Origin: Dehalococcoidia bacterium
GTDB lineage: Bacteria > Chloroflexota > Dehalococcoidia > GIF9 > AB-539-J10
Reading direction: 5' to 3'
DNA length: 14,970 nucleotides
Assembly (NCBI GenBank): GCA_030612165.1
Contig: JAUWOK010000016.1
Span: 1-14,970, forward strand
Made by a program: the position numbers and the translations under genes
Notes under the pieces: model-generated
What the model saw: the letters and a program-made list of their open reading frames with translations, nothing else
Told to the model about the DNA's origin: nothing
Database searches by the model: none
Part shown: one piece after another, positions 1-6,384 of the stretch
How positions within the stretch are numbered: position 1 is the first letter of the stretch
How the letters are laid out: each line of letters begins with the position of its first letter

Positions 1-443
1 CATTGCGTTCTAGCAATCTTGGTAGAGTACGTTATGGTGATGGTGTGAACCTGGAAAGGGCCATGGTTGCAGGGGGGCGTGTGGGGGGGCATCTGGTTTC
101 AGGGCATGTTGATGCTATGGGGGAAGTGATGAAGGTGATCCAGGAAGGCAACTCCAAAATTATGCGGGTAGCAATTCCAACCGAGTTAATGCCATATATA
201 GCGAACAAGGGATTCGTTGCTATTGATGGTGCAAGTCTGACCGTTTCTGCTTTCGACGAGTTTTCCTGTTCGGTGTCCCTGATATCTTATACCAGGGAAC
301 ATACTATTCTTGGCAGCAGGAAACAGGGAGATTTAGTTAATGTGGAGATGGATCTGATGGCTAAATATATAAAGCGTCTTATTAATACAAGTCATAGCAA
401 GCAGGGAATATCTACCTTTTTCCTGGAAAAGTATGGATTTTGA
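1..443 (+). CDS. ribE: Riboflavin synthase alpha chain, C-terminal part (5' truncated by window edge)
   Basis: This enzyme dismutates two molecules of 6,7-dimethyl-8-ribityllumazine into riboflavin and a pyrimidinedione, the last step of riboflavin synthesis, in the cytosol. The frame is open to the left edge, so roughly the first 60 residues are missing. About 146 codons remain. The visible part starts in the LR-x-x-NLG segment of the first lumazine-binding barrel and continues through GGHLVSGHVD. The second barrel follows, with the IDGASLTVS signature, a T-x-x-x-T-x-L segment, and the ending VNVEMDLMAKYIKR, all typical of the family. The stop lies 3 bases before ribBA, which points to one transcript with ribBA and ribH. 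A ribD gene and any FMN riboswitch would lie upstream, outside the window. The identification is firm; the alpha (trimeric) type follows from the duplicated barrel. Confidence 0.95.
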   Translation, partial: LRSSNLGRVRYGDGVNLERAMVAGGRVGGHLVSGHVDAMGEVMKVIQEGNSKIMRVAIPTELMPYIANKGFVAIDGASLTVSAFDEFSCSVSLISYTREHTILGSRKQGDLVNVEMDLMAKYIKRLINTSHSKQGISTFFLEKYGF

Positions 444-446
444 GCA

Positions 447-1715
447 ATGTTAAGTAGTGTTTCGGAAGCAATTGAAGATATCAGAAAGGGCAGGTTTGTT
501 CTTGTGGTCGATGATGAAGATCGCGAGAATGAAGGTGATCTGGTTATGGCTGCTGAGAAAATCACTCCCGAAAGTGTGAATTTTATGGCCAGGTATGCTC
601 GTGGTCTGATTTGTCTTCCTATTGTCGGTTGCAGGTTAGATGAGTTAAAGATACCACAAATGGTTAGTGACAACACCTCACGATTTTCTACTGCTTTTAC
701 TGTAGCTGTAGAAGCAAAAAATAATGTTACAACCGGCATTTCTGCTTCTGATCGGGCGCAAACGATTAAAACTATAGTTGATTTGACTGCTACTGCGGAA
801 GACATAGTTTCCCCCGGTCATGTTTTTCCGATTCGAGCCAGAGAAGGAGGAGTGCTGGTGCGAGCAGGGCATACCGAGGCTGCTGTAGACTTAGCTCGGC
901 TGGCGGGGCTCTACCCCGCGGGAGTTATATGCGAGGTTTTGAAAGAGGATGGTTCCATGGCTCGTTTACCTGAGCTTGAAAAAATGGCTGCCGAATTCGA
1001 CTTGAAAATTATAACTGTGTCAGATTTGATTGCTTATCGTAGGCGTCATGAAAAATTGGTGAGCAAAGTAACAGAAGCTAGCTTGCCTACCAGATTCGGG
1101 GAGTTTGTTGTTATGGCATACAAGAGCATCGTTGATGCTGGTGAGCATGTGGTTCTGGTAAAAGGTAATGTATCGGGAAAAGAACCCGTTCTGGTACGCA
1201 TTCATAGCGAATGTCTTACTGGCGATGTTTTTGGTAGCTTGAGATGTGATTGTGGGGAGCAGGTTGATAAAGCTATGCAGCAAATTGCTGACGCAGGTAG
1301 AGGAGTTATGCTTTATATGAGACAGGAGGGCAGGGGCATTGGCCTCCATAATAAGCTCTGTGCGTACGCACTTCAGGATCGGGGAATGGATACCGTGGAA
1401 GCTAATATAGCTCTGGGTTTTGCTCCCGATCTAAGAGATTATGGTATTGGTGCCCAGATTCTATCCGACCTGGGTTTACATAATGTTAGGCTGCTTACCA
1501 ATAATCCTAAAAAAGTTGTAGGATTGGAGAGTTACGGTATTAATATTGTAGAAACGGTGCCCTTGCTGGTTGCACCTAATTCCTATAGCGCTCATTATCT
1601 GGAGACCAAACAGCAAAAGATGGGACATCTTCTGGGATTAGAGGGGGAGGTGAGTGGTAGAAGTCGAGACGAACTGCAGTTAGAAACTGAAACAGATTTT
1701 TATAGTAGGAGGTGA
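447..1715 (+). CDS. ribBA: Bifunctional 3,4-dihydroxy-2-butanone 4-phosphate synthase / GTP cyclohydrolase II
   Basis: This 422-residue fusion supplies both precursors of the riboflavin pathway. The N-terminal half (about residues 1-200) converts ribulose 5-phosphate to 3,4-dihydroxy-2-butanone 4-phosphate; it shows the acidic DDEDRENEGDL loop at residues 22-32 and the AGHTEAAVDLARLAGL segment. The C-terminal half (about 205-400) opens GTP. It has the zinc-binding cysteines C256, C267 and C269 (C-x10-C-x-C) and the RQEGRGIG motif at about 292-299. Both active sites look complete, so unlike some RibBA proteins neither half appears degenerate. The ATG at 447 is 3 bases after the ribE stop and has only a weak ribosome binding site, which suggests translational coupling. 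The stop codon lies inside the strong ribosome binding site of ribH. Confidence 0.97.
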   Translation: MLSSVSEAIEDIRKGRFVLVVDDEDRENEGDLVMAAEKITPESVNFMARYARGLICLPIVGCRLDELKIPQMVSDNTSRFSTAFTVAVEAKNNVTTGISASDRAQTIKTIVDLTATAEDIVSPGHVFPIRAREGGVLVRAGHTEAAVDLARLAGLYPAGVICEVLKEDGSMARLPELEKMAAEFDLKIITVSDLIAYRRRHEKLVSKVTEASLPTRFGEFVVMAYKSIVDAGEHVVLVKGNVSGKEPVLVRIHSECLTGDVFGSLRCDCGEQVDKAMQQIADAGRGVMLYMRQEGRGIGLHNKLCAYALQDRGMDTVEANIALGFAPDLRDYGIGAQILSDLGLHNVRLLTNNPKKVVGLESYGINIVETVPLLVAPNSYSAHYLETKQQKMGHLLGLEGEVSGRSRDELQLETETDFYSRR

Positions 1716-1721
1716 AAATTC

Positions 1722-2189
1722 GTGAGTAAGCTCTATGAAGGTATGTTGATTGGTAAAGGCCTTAGATTCGGGGTAGTTGTTTCTCGTTTTAATGAGTTGA
1801 TCAGCGGGAAGCTGTTGGAAGGGGCGAAGGATGCGCTTGTGCGCCATGGTGTTGACGAAAAGGATATAGATATCGCCTGGACGCCGGGATGTCTGGAGAT
1901 TTCGCTCATAGCTATGAAATTTGCCCGGTCAGGGAAGTACGACGCAGTGGTTTGTCTTGGAACTGTGATTCGGGGAGGAACTCCTCACTTTGAGTATGTT
2001 TCCGCTGAAGTAAACAAGGGAATTAGTAAGGTAAGCTTGGAAACCGGAGTGCCTGTTGCACAGGGAGTGATTACGGCAGATACTCTGGAGCAAGCAATAC
2101 AAAGGGCGGGTGCTAAAGAAGGCAACAAAGGATTCGCTGCCGCACTCAGTGCCATAGAGATGGCTAATCTGATTAAGGCTATGGAATGA
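1722..2189 (+). CDS. ribH: 6,7-dimethyl-8-ribityllumazine synthase (beta chain)
   Basis: This enzyme condenses dihydroxybutanone phosphate with the ribityl-aminopyrimidine to give the substrate of RibE; family members form pentamers or 60-mer shells. At 155 residues the length is normal. Visible signatures are VVSRFNELI near the N terminus, LGTVIRGGTPHFEYV with the catalytic histidine at H89, the GVPVAQGVITADT segment, and the closing GNKGFAAALSAIEMANL. The start is GTG at 1722. It is chosen because TAGGAGGTGA, which also contains the ribBA stop, lies at the right distance before it, and the family N terminus begins a few residues later. The 3' end overlaps the convergent gene on the minus strand by 11 bases. 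A small oddity is TPGCLEI where the family usually reads PGAFEI. Confidence 0.96.
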   Translation: MSKLYEGMLIGKGLRFGVVVSRFNELISGKLLEGAKDALVRHGVDEKDIDIAWTPGCLEISLIAMKFARSGKYDAVVCLGTVIRGGTPHFEYVSAEVNKGISKVSLETGVPVAQGVITADTLEQAIQRAGAKEGNKGFAAALSAIEMANLIKAME

Positions 2190-2433
2190 CTCTGTAGACC
2201 GTATCTCCTGTTCTTACCCTGTCAGGGACCTTGATGCCGATGCTATCCCCCGGTTTCCCTTCAGCGACATTGATATGGTCAATCTGTATGGATTCTGCCA
2301 CCATCTCAATATTTGTAGTATGGCCCTTGATGCGAAGCAGTTCCTTCTGCTTCAGTTCTCCTGTTAACTGAATACCAGCCACTACGGGACGGGCGAAGAA
2401 CTCTGTTACTTTGCCGATCTCTACTTCTGCCAT
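2179..2433 (-). CDS. Small EF-Tu domain-2-like (translation-factor-type beta-barrel) protein
   Basis: An 84-residue protein that reads as a single beta-barrel of the kind seen in domain 2 of translational GTPases and at the C terminus of U32 peptidases. The pattern includes an early GKVTEFFARPVVAGIQL strand pair, then LLRIKGHTTNIEMVAESIQIDH, and a final GDSIGIKVPDRVRTGDTVY segment, matching the 'G-x-x-V-x-x-G...GD-x-x-G-x-x-V' layout of that fold. There is no G domain, so it is not itself an elongation factor. Stand-alone proteins of this type are common in Bacillota and their function is unknown to me. The ATG at 2433 follows a strong AGGAGGTGA with 6 bases between. The gene is convergent with ribH, overlaps it by 11 bases, and is probably transcribed alone from the promoter at 2456-2485. 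Confidence 0.75.
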   Translation of the reverse strand: MAEVEIGKVTEFFARPVVAGIQLTGELKQKELLRIKGHTTNIEMVAESIQIDHINVAEGKPGDSIGIKVPDRVRTGDTVYRVIP

Positions 2434-2455
2434 CGCATGTCACCTCCTCTTTTAA

Positions 2456-2485
2456 AGTATAGTCTTTTGCCTGTTTCCAAAGCAA
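2456..2485 (-). promoter_or_regulatory. Putative sigma-A promoter of the small EF-Tu-domain-like gene
   Basis: On the minus strand TTGCTT (2485-2480) and TATACT (2461-2456) are 18 bases apart, a near-consensus -35/-10 pair. The -10 ends 22 bases upstream of the ATG at 2433, leaving room for the AGGAGGTGA site. The gene's stretch 2434-2556 holds nothing else I can support beyond this promoter and the ribosome binding site. Confidence 0.5.
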
Positions 2486-2556
2486 TACTTAATATAAACC
2501 GTTTACCGGGTTGACTTTACGAATGACAAATAAGTTCCAGGGAATGTTTGCTCAGT

Positions 2557-4080
2557 TCAGTAACGAGTTTCTTTCTGTCGGTACTGTAATGCTTCGGCCA
2601 GGTGCTGGGTTTTAATGTCTTCATTGCCATCCAGATCTGCGATGGTTCGAGAAAGTTTGAGGATACGATGGAAAGCGCGAGCGGTGAGATGAAATTGCTT
2701 TGTGGCGTTACGAAGTAGGCTTTGGGAAGAATCATCCACTTTACAGAATTTCTGTATCTCCTGCGGAGATATGTCCGAGTTACAGCTTGAGTTTGTCTTT
2801 TTTAGCCGCTCAAGCTGGATTTGATGAGCTGCATTGATTCTTAGTCTGACCCGTTCAGAGCTTTCAGGCGTTTTTTCATCTGTTAGCTTTTCATAGTCAA
2901 TATGTGGTACGTCAATAAAAATGTCAATGCGGTCCAAAAGAGGACCGCTTATTCTTTTACGATAGCGGTTGATTTCTACGGGAGAACACTTGCATTCCTT
3001 AAAGGTATCTCCGTAATAACCACAAGGGCAGGGATTCATGGCTGCGACCAGCATGAAATTGGCAGGGAAAGTGACACTGCCATGTGCCCGGCTAATGACG
3101 ATAACTTTGTCTTCCATCGGTTGTCGTAAGGCCTCTAAAACAGAGCGGCCGAATTCGGGGAATTCGTCCAGAAAGAGAACACCATGATGGCTAAGGCTGA
3201 TTTCTCCGGGATGTGGCCATTGTCCTCCTCCTACCAATCCTGCATGGGAAGTGGTGTAATGTGGAGAACGAAAAGGGCGTTCTTTAATAAGAGGTATATC
3301 CCTGGGCAGCAGCCCCCTAACGCTATAAATCTTGGTTACCTCGATTGCCTGTTTCATTGTTAGCTCTGGCAATATCGCTGGCAAAGATCTGGCCAGCATG
3401 GTCTTGCCGCTTCCTGGTGGACCCACCATCAGAACGTTGTGTCTTCCTGCTGCCGCTATTTCCAGTGCTCTTTTGGCGTGCTCTTGCCCCTTGACGTAAG
3501 AGAAATCAAAAGCGTAATGTTCGTGAATGGTTTGCAACCAGCTGCCGTCGTCGGAATATTCCTGTATGCGTATTTCATCTGCAAAGTGGGATACGATCTG
3601 GGACAGTGATTCTGCGGGCATGATACGTATGTTTTCCACAATGGAGGCTTCTCTGGCGTCTGCCAGAGCCATGAACATATCGGTAAATCCTTTTTCCTGG
3701 GCCAAGGAGGCCATAGGCAGTACGCTGCGGCTGTGACGTAATTTGCCATCAAGGGATAGCTCCCCTATAAACAGGGCATTTGAATAATCGCCGTTCAACT
3801 GCCCTGAACTTATGAGAATACCTAGCGCTATGGGCAGATCATATGAAGGGCCTTCTTTTTTTAGATTTGCTGGCGCCAGATTGACGGTAATTCTTTTATT
3901 GGGGAAAGTATAGCCGCAGTTTTTAATAGCCGACCTAACCCTTTCTCTGGCTTCCTGGACGGCCTTATCGGGTAATCCTACGATCGTGAAAGATGGCAAT
4001 CCCGGCGAAATGTCGACCTCAATTTCTATTACGGCTCCTTCCAATCCAATTGTAGCACCGCCCATTACCGTAGCTAACAT
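2557..4080 (-). CDS. comM: ComM/YifB-family Mg-chelatase-like AAA+ ATPase
   Basis: A 507-residue member of the ComM (YifB) family. In naturally competent bacteria ComM is a hexameric helicase that promotes branch migration of incoming DNA, although the family is also found in bacteria not known to be competent. Order: an N-terminal Lon-protease-like domain (GLPSFTIVGLPDKAVQEARERVRSAIKN), then the Mg-chelatase AAA+ core with Walker A GPPGSGKT at residues 220-227, Walker B LFLDEF with D305, and the family's NPCPCGYYGD...CKC cysteine cluster. A C-terminal chelatase helical domain ends the protein. The start is set at the ATG at 4080 because the family begins MLA-x-V there. The frame stays open 72 bases further to a TTG, but that extension matches nothing. 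No good ribosome binding site precedes the ATG; a TATAAT lies at 4095-4090, so a very short leader is possible. The gene diverges from the small genes at 4217. Confidence 0.93.
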   Translation of the reverse strand: MLATVMGGATIGLEGAVIEIEVDISPGLPSFTIVGLPDKAVQEARERVRSAIKNCGYTFPNKRITVNLAPANLKKEGPSYDLPIALGILISSGQLNGDYSNALFIGELSLDGKLRHSRSVLPMASLAQEKGFTDMFMALADAREASIVENIRIMPAESLSQIVSHFADEIRIQEYSDDGSWLQTIHEHYAFDFSYVKGQEHAKRALEIAAAGRHNVLMVGPPGSGKTMLARSLPAILPELTMKQAIEVTKIYSVRGLLPRDIPLIKERPFRSPHYTTSHAGLVGGGQWPHPGEISLSHHGVLFLDEFPEFGRSVLEALRQPMEDKVIVISRAHGSVTFPANFMLVAAMNPCPCGYYGDTFKECKCSPVEINRYRKRISGPLLDRIDIFIDVPHIDYEKLTDEKTPESSERVRLRINAAHQIQLERLKKTNSSCNSDISPQEIQKFCKVDDSSQSLLRNATKQFHLTARAFHRILKLSRTIADLDGNEDIKTQHLAEALQYRQKETRY

Positions 4081-4138
4081 TTCGGGATAATTATAACAGA
4101 TGCACTTACTTAGCGGATGGAAGTATCTTAAAGTTCGG

Positions 4139-4168
4139 TTGACAGGTGGCAATGGTTAAATTTATGAT
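4139..4168 (+). promoter_or_regulatory. Strong sigma-A-type promoter for the small-gene pair at 4217-4775
   Basis: TTGACA (4139-4144), a perfect -35, is followed after 18 bases by TATGAT (4163-4168), one base from the consensus -10. Transcription would start near 4175, leaving a leader of about 40 bases before the ATG at 4217. The promoter lies in the 136-base divergent gap with comM and overlaps only the unused TTG extension of that gene. Confidence 0.7.
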
Positions 4169-4216
4169 AACGGTATTAAATAGCTAGAATGAGTGTTTCG
4201 CGGGAGGTAATAAATC

Positions 4217-4537
4217 ATGACCGAGGGTAAAACAGCAAAGCCTTATACTTGGGAAGAGGTCCTTTCCTTTGATCGTTTAAAGAGGTCTCTGACGGGGAGG
4301 GTGCTTGATCAAATAGAAGAATTGTATCAGGGTAGTGATCCCGTAGGTTCGGAGCAGATTAATAAAGTTATCCGTGATGAATGGGAACGGGCTAAACAAG
4401 CAGTTAAATCTTCACCAGCGGCGCGAGAAGCCTTTCGCATGTATCTGGAACGTACTATCTCCGAACAGGTAGACAAATTAGTACAGAAGGATAAAGAGGA
4501 ATTGATGGCTTTAGGAGTTGTGGAGAAGAGCCTGTAA
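4217..4537 (+). CDS. Unrecognised small charged protein (106 residues)
   Basis: I do not recognise this protein. It is 106 residues long, highly charged and predicted mostly alpha-helical, with no signal peptide, membrane segment or cysteine. A TWEEVLSFDRLKRSLTGRVLDQIEELY segment opens it, and the rest is helical, with ERAKQAVKSSPAAREAFRMYLERTISEQVDKLVQKDKEE-type composition (quoted in parts). It is real on contextual grounds: an ATG at 4217, GGGAGGT at 4202-4208 at good spacing, and a near-consensus promoter upstream. The second small gene starts 28 bases after its stop, so the two are probably co-transcribed. Context (comM on one side, glnA on the other, both on the opposite strand) gives no functional clue. 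Confidence 0.7.
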   Translation: MTEGKTAKPYTWEEVLSFDRLKRSLTGRVLDQIEELYQGSDPVGSEQINKVIRDEWERAKQAVKSSPAAREAFRMYLERTISEQVDKLVQKDKEELMALGVVEKSL

Positions 4538-4565
4538 TTTTGTTCACGATAAAGGCTGCATAACT

Positions 4566-4775
4566 ATGCAAATTGACAGAAATCTGACACCAGAGCAACT
4601 AGCCAAGCGTCTCGATATGCTGGATAAACGCCTGGATAATATAGATTCCATTCTTACCTCCCTTGTAGAAAGAGTAATGGAGAAACCTCTCGTCATAGAA
4701 ATCACCTGCCCCAATTGTGGACGAGTTGTACAATTAAACGTGACAGGCAGTACAAAGCTGGGTGGCAAGAAATAG
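4566..4775 (+). CDS. Unrecognised small protein: coiled-coil helix plus CxxC pair (69 residues)
   Basis: This protein is not recognised. Its N-terminal part (about residues 8-38) has leucines and isoleucines in heptad-like spacing (LAKRLDMLDKRLDNI, then LTSLVERV), which suggests a short coiled coil and self-association. The C-terminal part carries a single CPNCG pair at about residues 46-50, followed by a short beta-like tail. One CxxC pair could form half a zinc site in a dimer. The ATG at 4566 is preferred, with AAAGG about 10 bases upstream. The frame can be read from a TTG at 4518, but that overlaps the previous gene's end and its upstream AGGAG is too close. Translation probably depends on the preceding gene. 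Confidence 0.6.
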   Translation: MQIDRNLTPEQLAKRLDMLDKRLDNIDSILTSLVERVMEKPLVIEITCPNCGRVVQLNVTGSTKLGGKK

Positions 4776-4818
4776 CAAGCGCTACCTTCCTGGTTATAAG
4801 ATAGGCAGGTAGCGCTTG
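4776..4818. terminator. 12-bp perfect inverted repeat between convergent transcripts
   Basis: CAAGCGCTACCT (4776-4787) and AGGTAGCGCTTG (4807-4818) are perfectly complementary arms separated by 19 bases, and the stem can extend past one mismatch. The left arm begins immediately after the stop of the 69-residue gene; the right arm lies inside the last codons of glnA. This placement fits a shared, bidirectional transcription end for convergent genes. Neither side has a proper run of T residues (the minus-strand side is moderately T-rich), so intrinsic termination is likely but not certain. Confidence 0.6.
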
Positions 4819-6137
4819 AGTTCGTAGTCAGTTACTTGTGCGCAGAATCTTTCCCATTCCACATTTTTGTTCTGCATAAAAGTATTAAAGACATGTTCGC
4901 CGAGCGCCTCTTTAAGCAGGGGGCTGTCCTGCGCAAGCTTGATGGCCTCATATAGACTGTCGGGAAGTGTCTTGATGCCGAGTTCCTTTCGTCTGTGTGC
5001 ACTCATCTCGAAGACATTTTCCTCCACTGCAGGGGGTAGTTCATATCCCTTTTCCACACCATCCAGACCGGCAGCCAGTAGCACACTAAAAACCAGGTAG
5101 GGGTTACAAGCAGGATCAGGAGCTCTGTATTCAATTCTGGTGGCATTTTCCTTCCCTGGCAGATATTCAGGTACACGGATCAAATCAGAGCGATTTCTGC
5201 GCGCCCAGGTAATGTAAACAGGCGCCTCGTAGCCGGGCAAAAGACGCTTGTAAGAATTTATCCATTGATTAGTGACAACCGTGAGTTCGGGAGCATGCTT
5301 TAAAACGCCAGCGGCAAAACTCCGAGCTATTTTGGAGAGGTGGCCGGGAGTATTCTTATCAAAGAAAGCATTCCTATTATCTTTGAACAAAGACATATGG
5401 ACATGCATTCCATTGCCGTTTACGTTTGCTATAGGCTTTGGCATGAAGGTAGCGTAAACTCCGTTATTCTGGGCTACCTGTTTGACCACGATTCGATAAG
5501 TCATAACATTATCGGCCATAGTCAGAGCGTCGGTGTAACGCAAATCTATCTCATGTTGGCTGGGAGCGACCTCATGGTGGCTATATTCTACGCCGATGCC
5601 CATCTCTTCCAGGATAAGAATTGTCTCTCGCCTGTAATCAGTAGCGATGTCGGGAGGCGTAAGGTCAAAATAACCACCATGATCCAGGGGTTGCGTCGAT
5701 TCCGAGTCTTTGAAATAAAAGTATTCCAGCTCCGGGCCGACGTAAAAAGTGTAACCCATGTCGGCGGCTTTCTTCAGATTTCTTTGCAGCACGTATCGGG
5801 GATCTCCTTCAAAGGGCAGTCCCCCTGGCCAATAAATGTCACAAAACATTCTGGCCACTCCCTGATGTACTTTTGGGCGCCAGGGAACAATCTGAAAAGT
5901 AGTGGGGTCGGGTAGTGCTATCATGTCGCTCTCGTCTATGCGGGCAAATCCCTGGATCGACGAGCCATCAAACCCTCTGCCTGTTTCTAACGCTTCTTCA
6001 AGCTCTTCGAAAGTGATAGCAAAACTCTTAAGACTTCCCAGAATATCGGTAAACCAGAGACGTATAAATTTTATATCCTGCTCTTTAGCTAATTTAACGA
6101 CGTAATCACATGCCTCAAGGCGTTCTTTAGTTGACAT
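4794..6137 (-). CDS. glnA: Glutamine synthetase, class I-alpha
   Basis: The enzyme makes glutamine from glutamate, ammonium and ATP; the family forms cytosolic dodecamers. The protein has 447 residues, the short I-alpha form. Visible signatures are FDGSSIQGFARIDESD (57-71), the metal-binding GPELEYF (134-140), NGNGMHVH (240-247), the flexible-loop PGYEAP with E304, and NATRIEYRAPDPACNPY (331-347). R66 sits where Bacillus GlnA has the arginine needed for glutamine feedback inhibition. The I-beta insertion and the adenylylation tyrosine context are absent, so feedback control rather than adenylylation is expected. The ATG at 6137 is chosen because TAGGAGG (6149-6143) precedes it; the frame runs about 79 codons further upstream without family similarity. 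It is the last gene of the minus-strand nitrogen block and has its own promoter and operator-like repeats. Confidence 0.97.
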   Translation of the reverse strand: MSTKERLEACDYVVKLAKEQDIKFIRLWFTDILGSLKSFAITFEELEEALETGRGFDGSSIQGFARIDESDMIALPDPTTFQIVPWRPKVHQGVARMFCDIYWPGGLPFEGDPRYVLQRNLKKAADMGYTFYVGPELEYFYFKDSESTQPLDHGGYFDLTPPDIATDYRRETILILEEMGIGVEYSHHEVAPSQHEIDLRYTDALTMADNVMTYRIVVKQVAQNNGVYATFMPKPIANVNGNGMHVHMSLFKDNRNAFFDKNTPGHLSKIARSFAAGVLKHAPELTVVTNQWINSYKRLLPGYEAPVYITWARRNRSDLIRVPEYLPGKENATRIEYRAPDPACNPYLVFSVLLAAGLDGVEKGYELPPAVEENVFEMSAHRRKELGIKTLPDSLYEAIKLAQDSPLLKEALGEHVFNTFMQNKNVEWERFCAQVTDYELKRYLPIL

Positions 6138-6212
6138 AAAAATCCTCCTATTTAGTAAATAACCAGAGACTATCGAACCACAGATTGCGGCTGAAGTCAA
6201 CCAAGCCACTTT

Positions 6213-6241
6213 AGCATAATAATGTTTCCTGCATGTTACAA
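6213..6241 (-). promoter_or_regulatory. Putative glnA promoter
   Basis: On the minus strand TTGTAA (6241-6236) and TATGCT (6218-6213) are 17 bases apart, giving a usable -35/-10 pair. The transcript would start near 6206 and have a leader of about 70 bases before the ATG at 6137. The -35 overlaps the middle repeat of the operator-like array at 6224-6250. That is the usual placement for an OmpR/PhoB-type activator that replaces or supports a weak -35. Confidence 0.45.
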
Positions 6242-6250
6242 ACAGGTTAA
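6224..6250 (-). promoter_or_regulatory. 11-bp-phased GlnR-like operator upstream of glnA
   Basis: On the minus strand three 5-bp half-sites lie exactly 11 bp apart: TTAAC (6250-6246), GTAAC (6239-6235) and GAAAC (6228-6224), each pair separated by six bases. GTAAC-N6-GAAAC fits the core of the published actinobacterial GlnR consensus (gTnAC-n6-GaAAc). Direct repeats with about one helical turn of spacing are what tandem OmpR-family DNA-binding domains recognise. The array ends 5 bases before the putative -10 of glnA. A related array lies upstream of amt at 8201-8238. Confidence 0.55.
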
Positions 6251-6271
6251 GGTTGTAGCTATTTTTCAGGT

Positions 6272-6289
6272 ATAACTCGAAAAAGTTAT
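6272..6289. repeat. Inverted repeat ATAACT-N6-AGTTAT upstream of glnA
   Basis: The 6-bp arms ATAACT (6272-6277) and AGTTAT (6284-6289) are perfect complements around six bases. The core TAAC-N8-GTTA also occurs upstream of amt at 8189-8204. It lies about 22 bp upstream of the phased repeats and could be an extra operator. The arms are short enough that chance remains possible. Confidence 0.35.
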
Positions 6290-6330
6290 GCGAAAAATAA
6301 TAGAACTGGGTTTTGATTTTGAGGGGAAAG

Positions 6331-6365
6331 GGAGAGGGGGGCACTAGTGCAGAGCCCCCCTCTCC
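6331..6365. terminator. GC-rich 12-bp hairpin between the P-II gene and glnA
   Basis: GGAGAGGGGGGC (6331-6342) pairs perfectly with GCCCCCCTCTCC (6354-6365) across an 11-base loop. It starts about 20 bases after the P-II stop, the place of a terminator for the amt-P-II transcript. On the minus strand the bases that follow are C-rich with only short T runs (CCCTTTCCCC), so it lacks a classical U tract. It may instead slow transcription or protect the 3' end of the upstream mRNA. A nested 10-bp palindrome GCACTAGTGC (6341-6350) offers an alternative fold. Confidence 0.6.
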
Positions 6366-6384
6366 AAGCGCCACCAGGATATTT

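Noticed and set aside
1..443. FMN riboswitch for the riboflavin genes
   Set aside because: It would lie upstream of the first rib gene, outside the window; nothing resembling it is present between the rib genes, which are 3 and 6 bases apart.
2492..2512. Possible terminator hairpin downstream of comM (AACC...GGTT arms, then TATATT)
   Set aside because: Only about five base pairs with a bulge; too weak to call.
4081..4152. 24-codon N-terminal extension of comM from a TTG
   Set aside because: The family starts at the ATG at 4080; the extension has no similarity, no ribosome binding site and overlaps the divergent promoter.
5340..5915. 191-codon open frame on the plus strand opposite glnA, and similar long frames at 10898-11461 and 14317-14862
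   Set aside because: Each lies antisense to a clearly conserved gene, has no recognisable protein features and no convincing ribosome binding site; they are by-products of codon bias in the real genes.
6138..6384. Bacillus-type GlnR/TnrA site (TGTNA-N7-TNACA) upstream of glnA
   Set aside because: A TGTTA occurs on the plus strand near 6234, but the matching TNACA half at the right spacing is missing.
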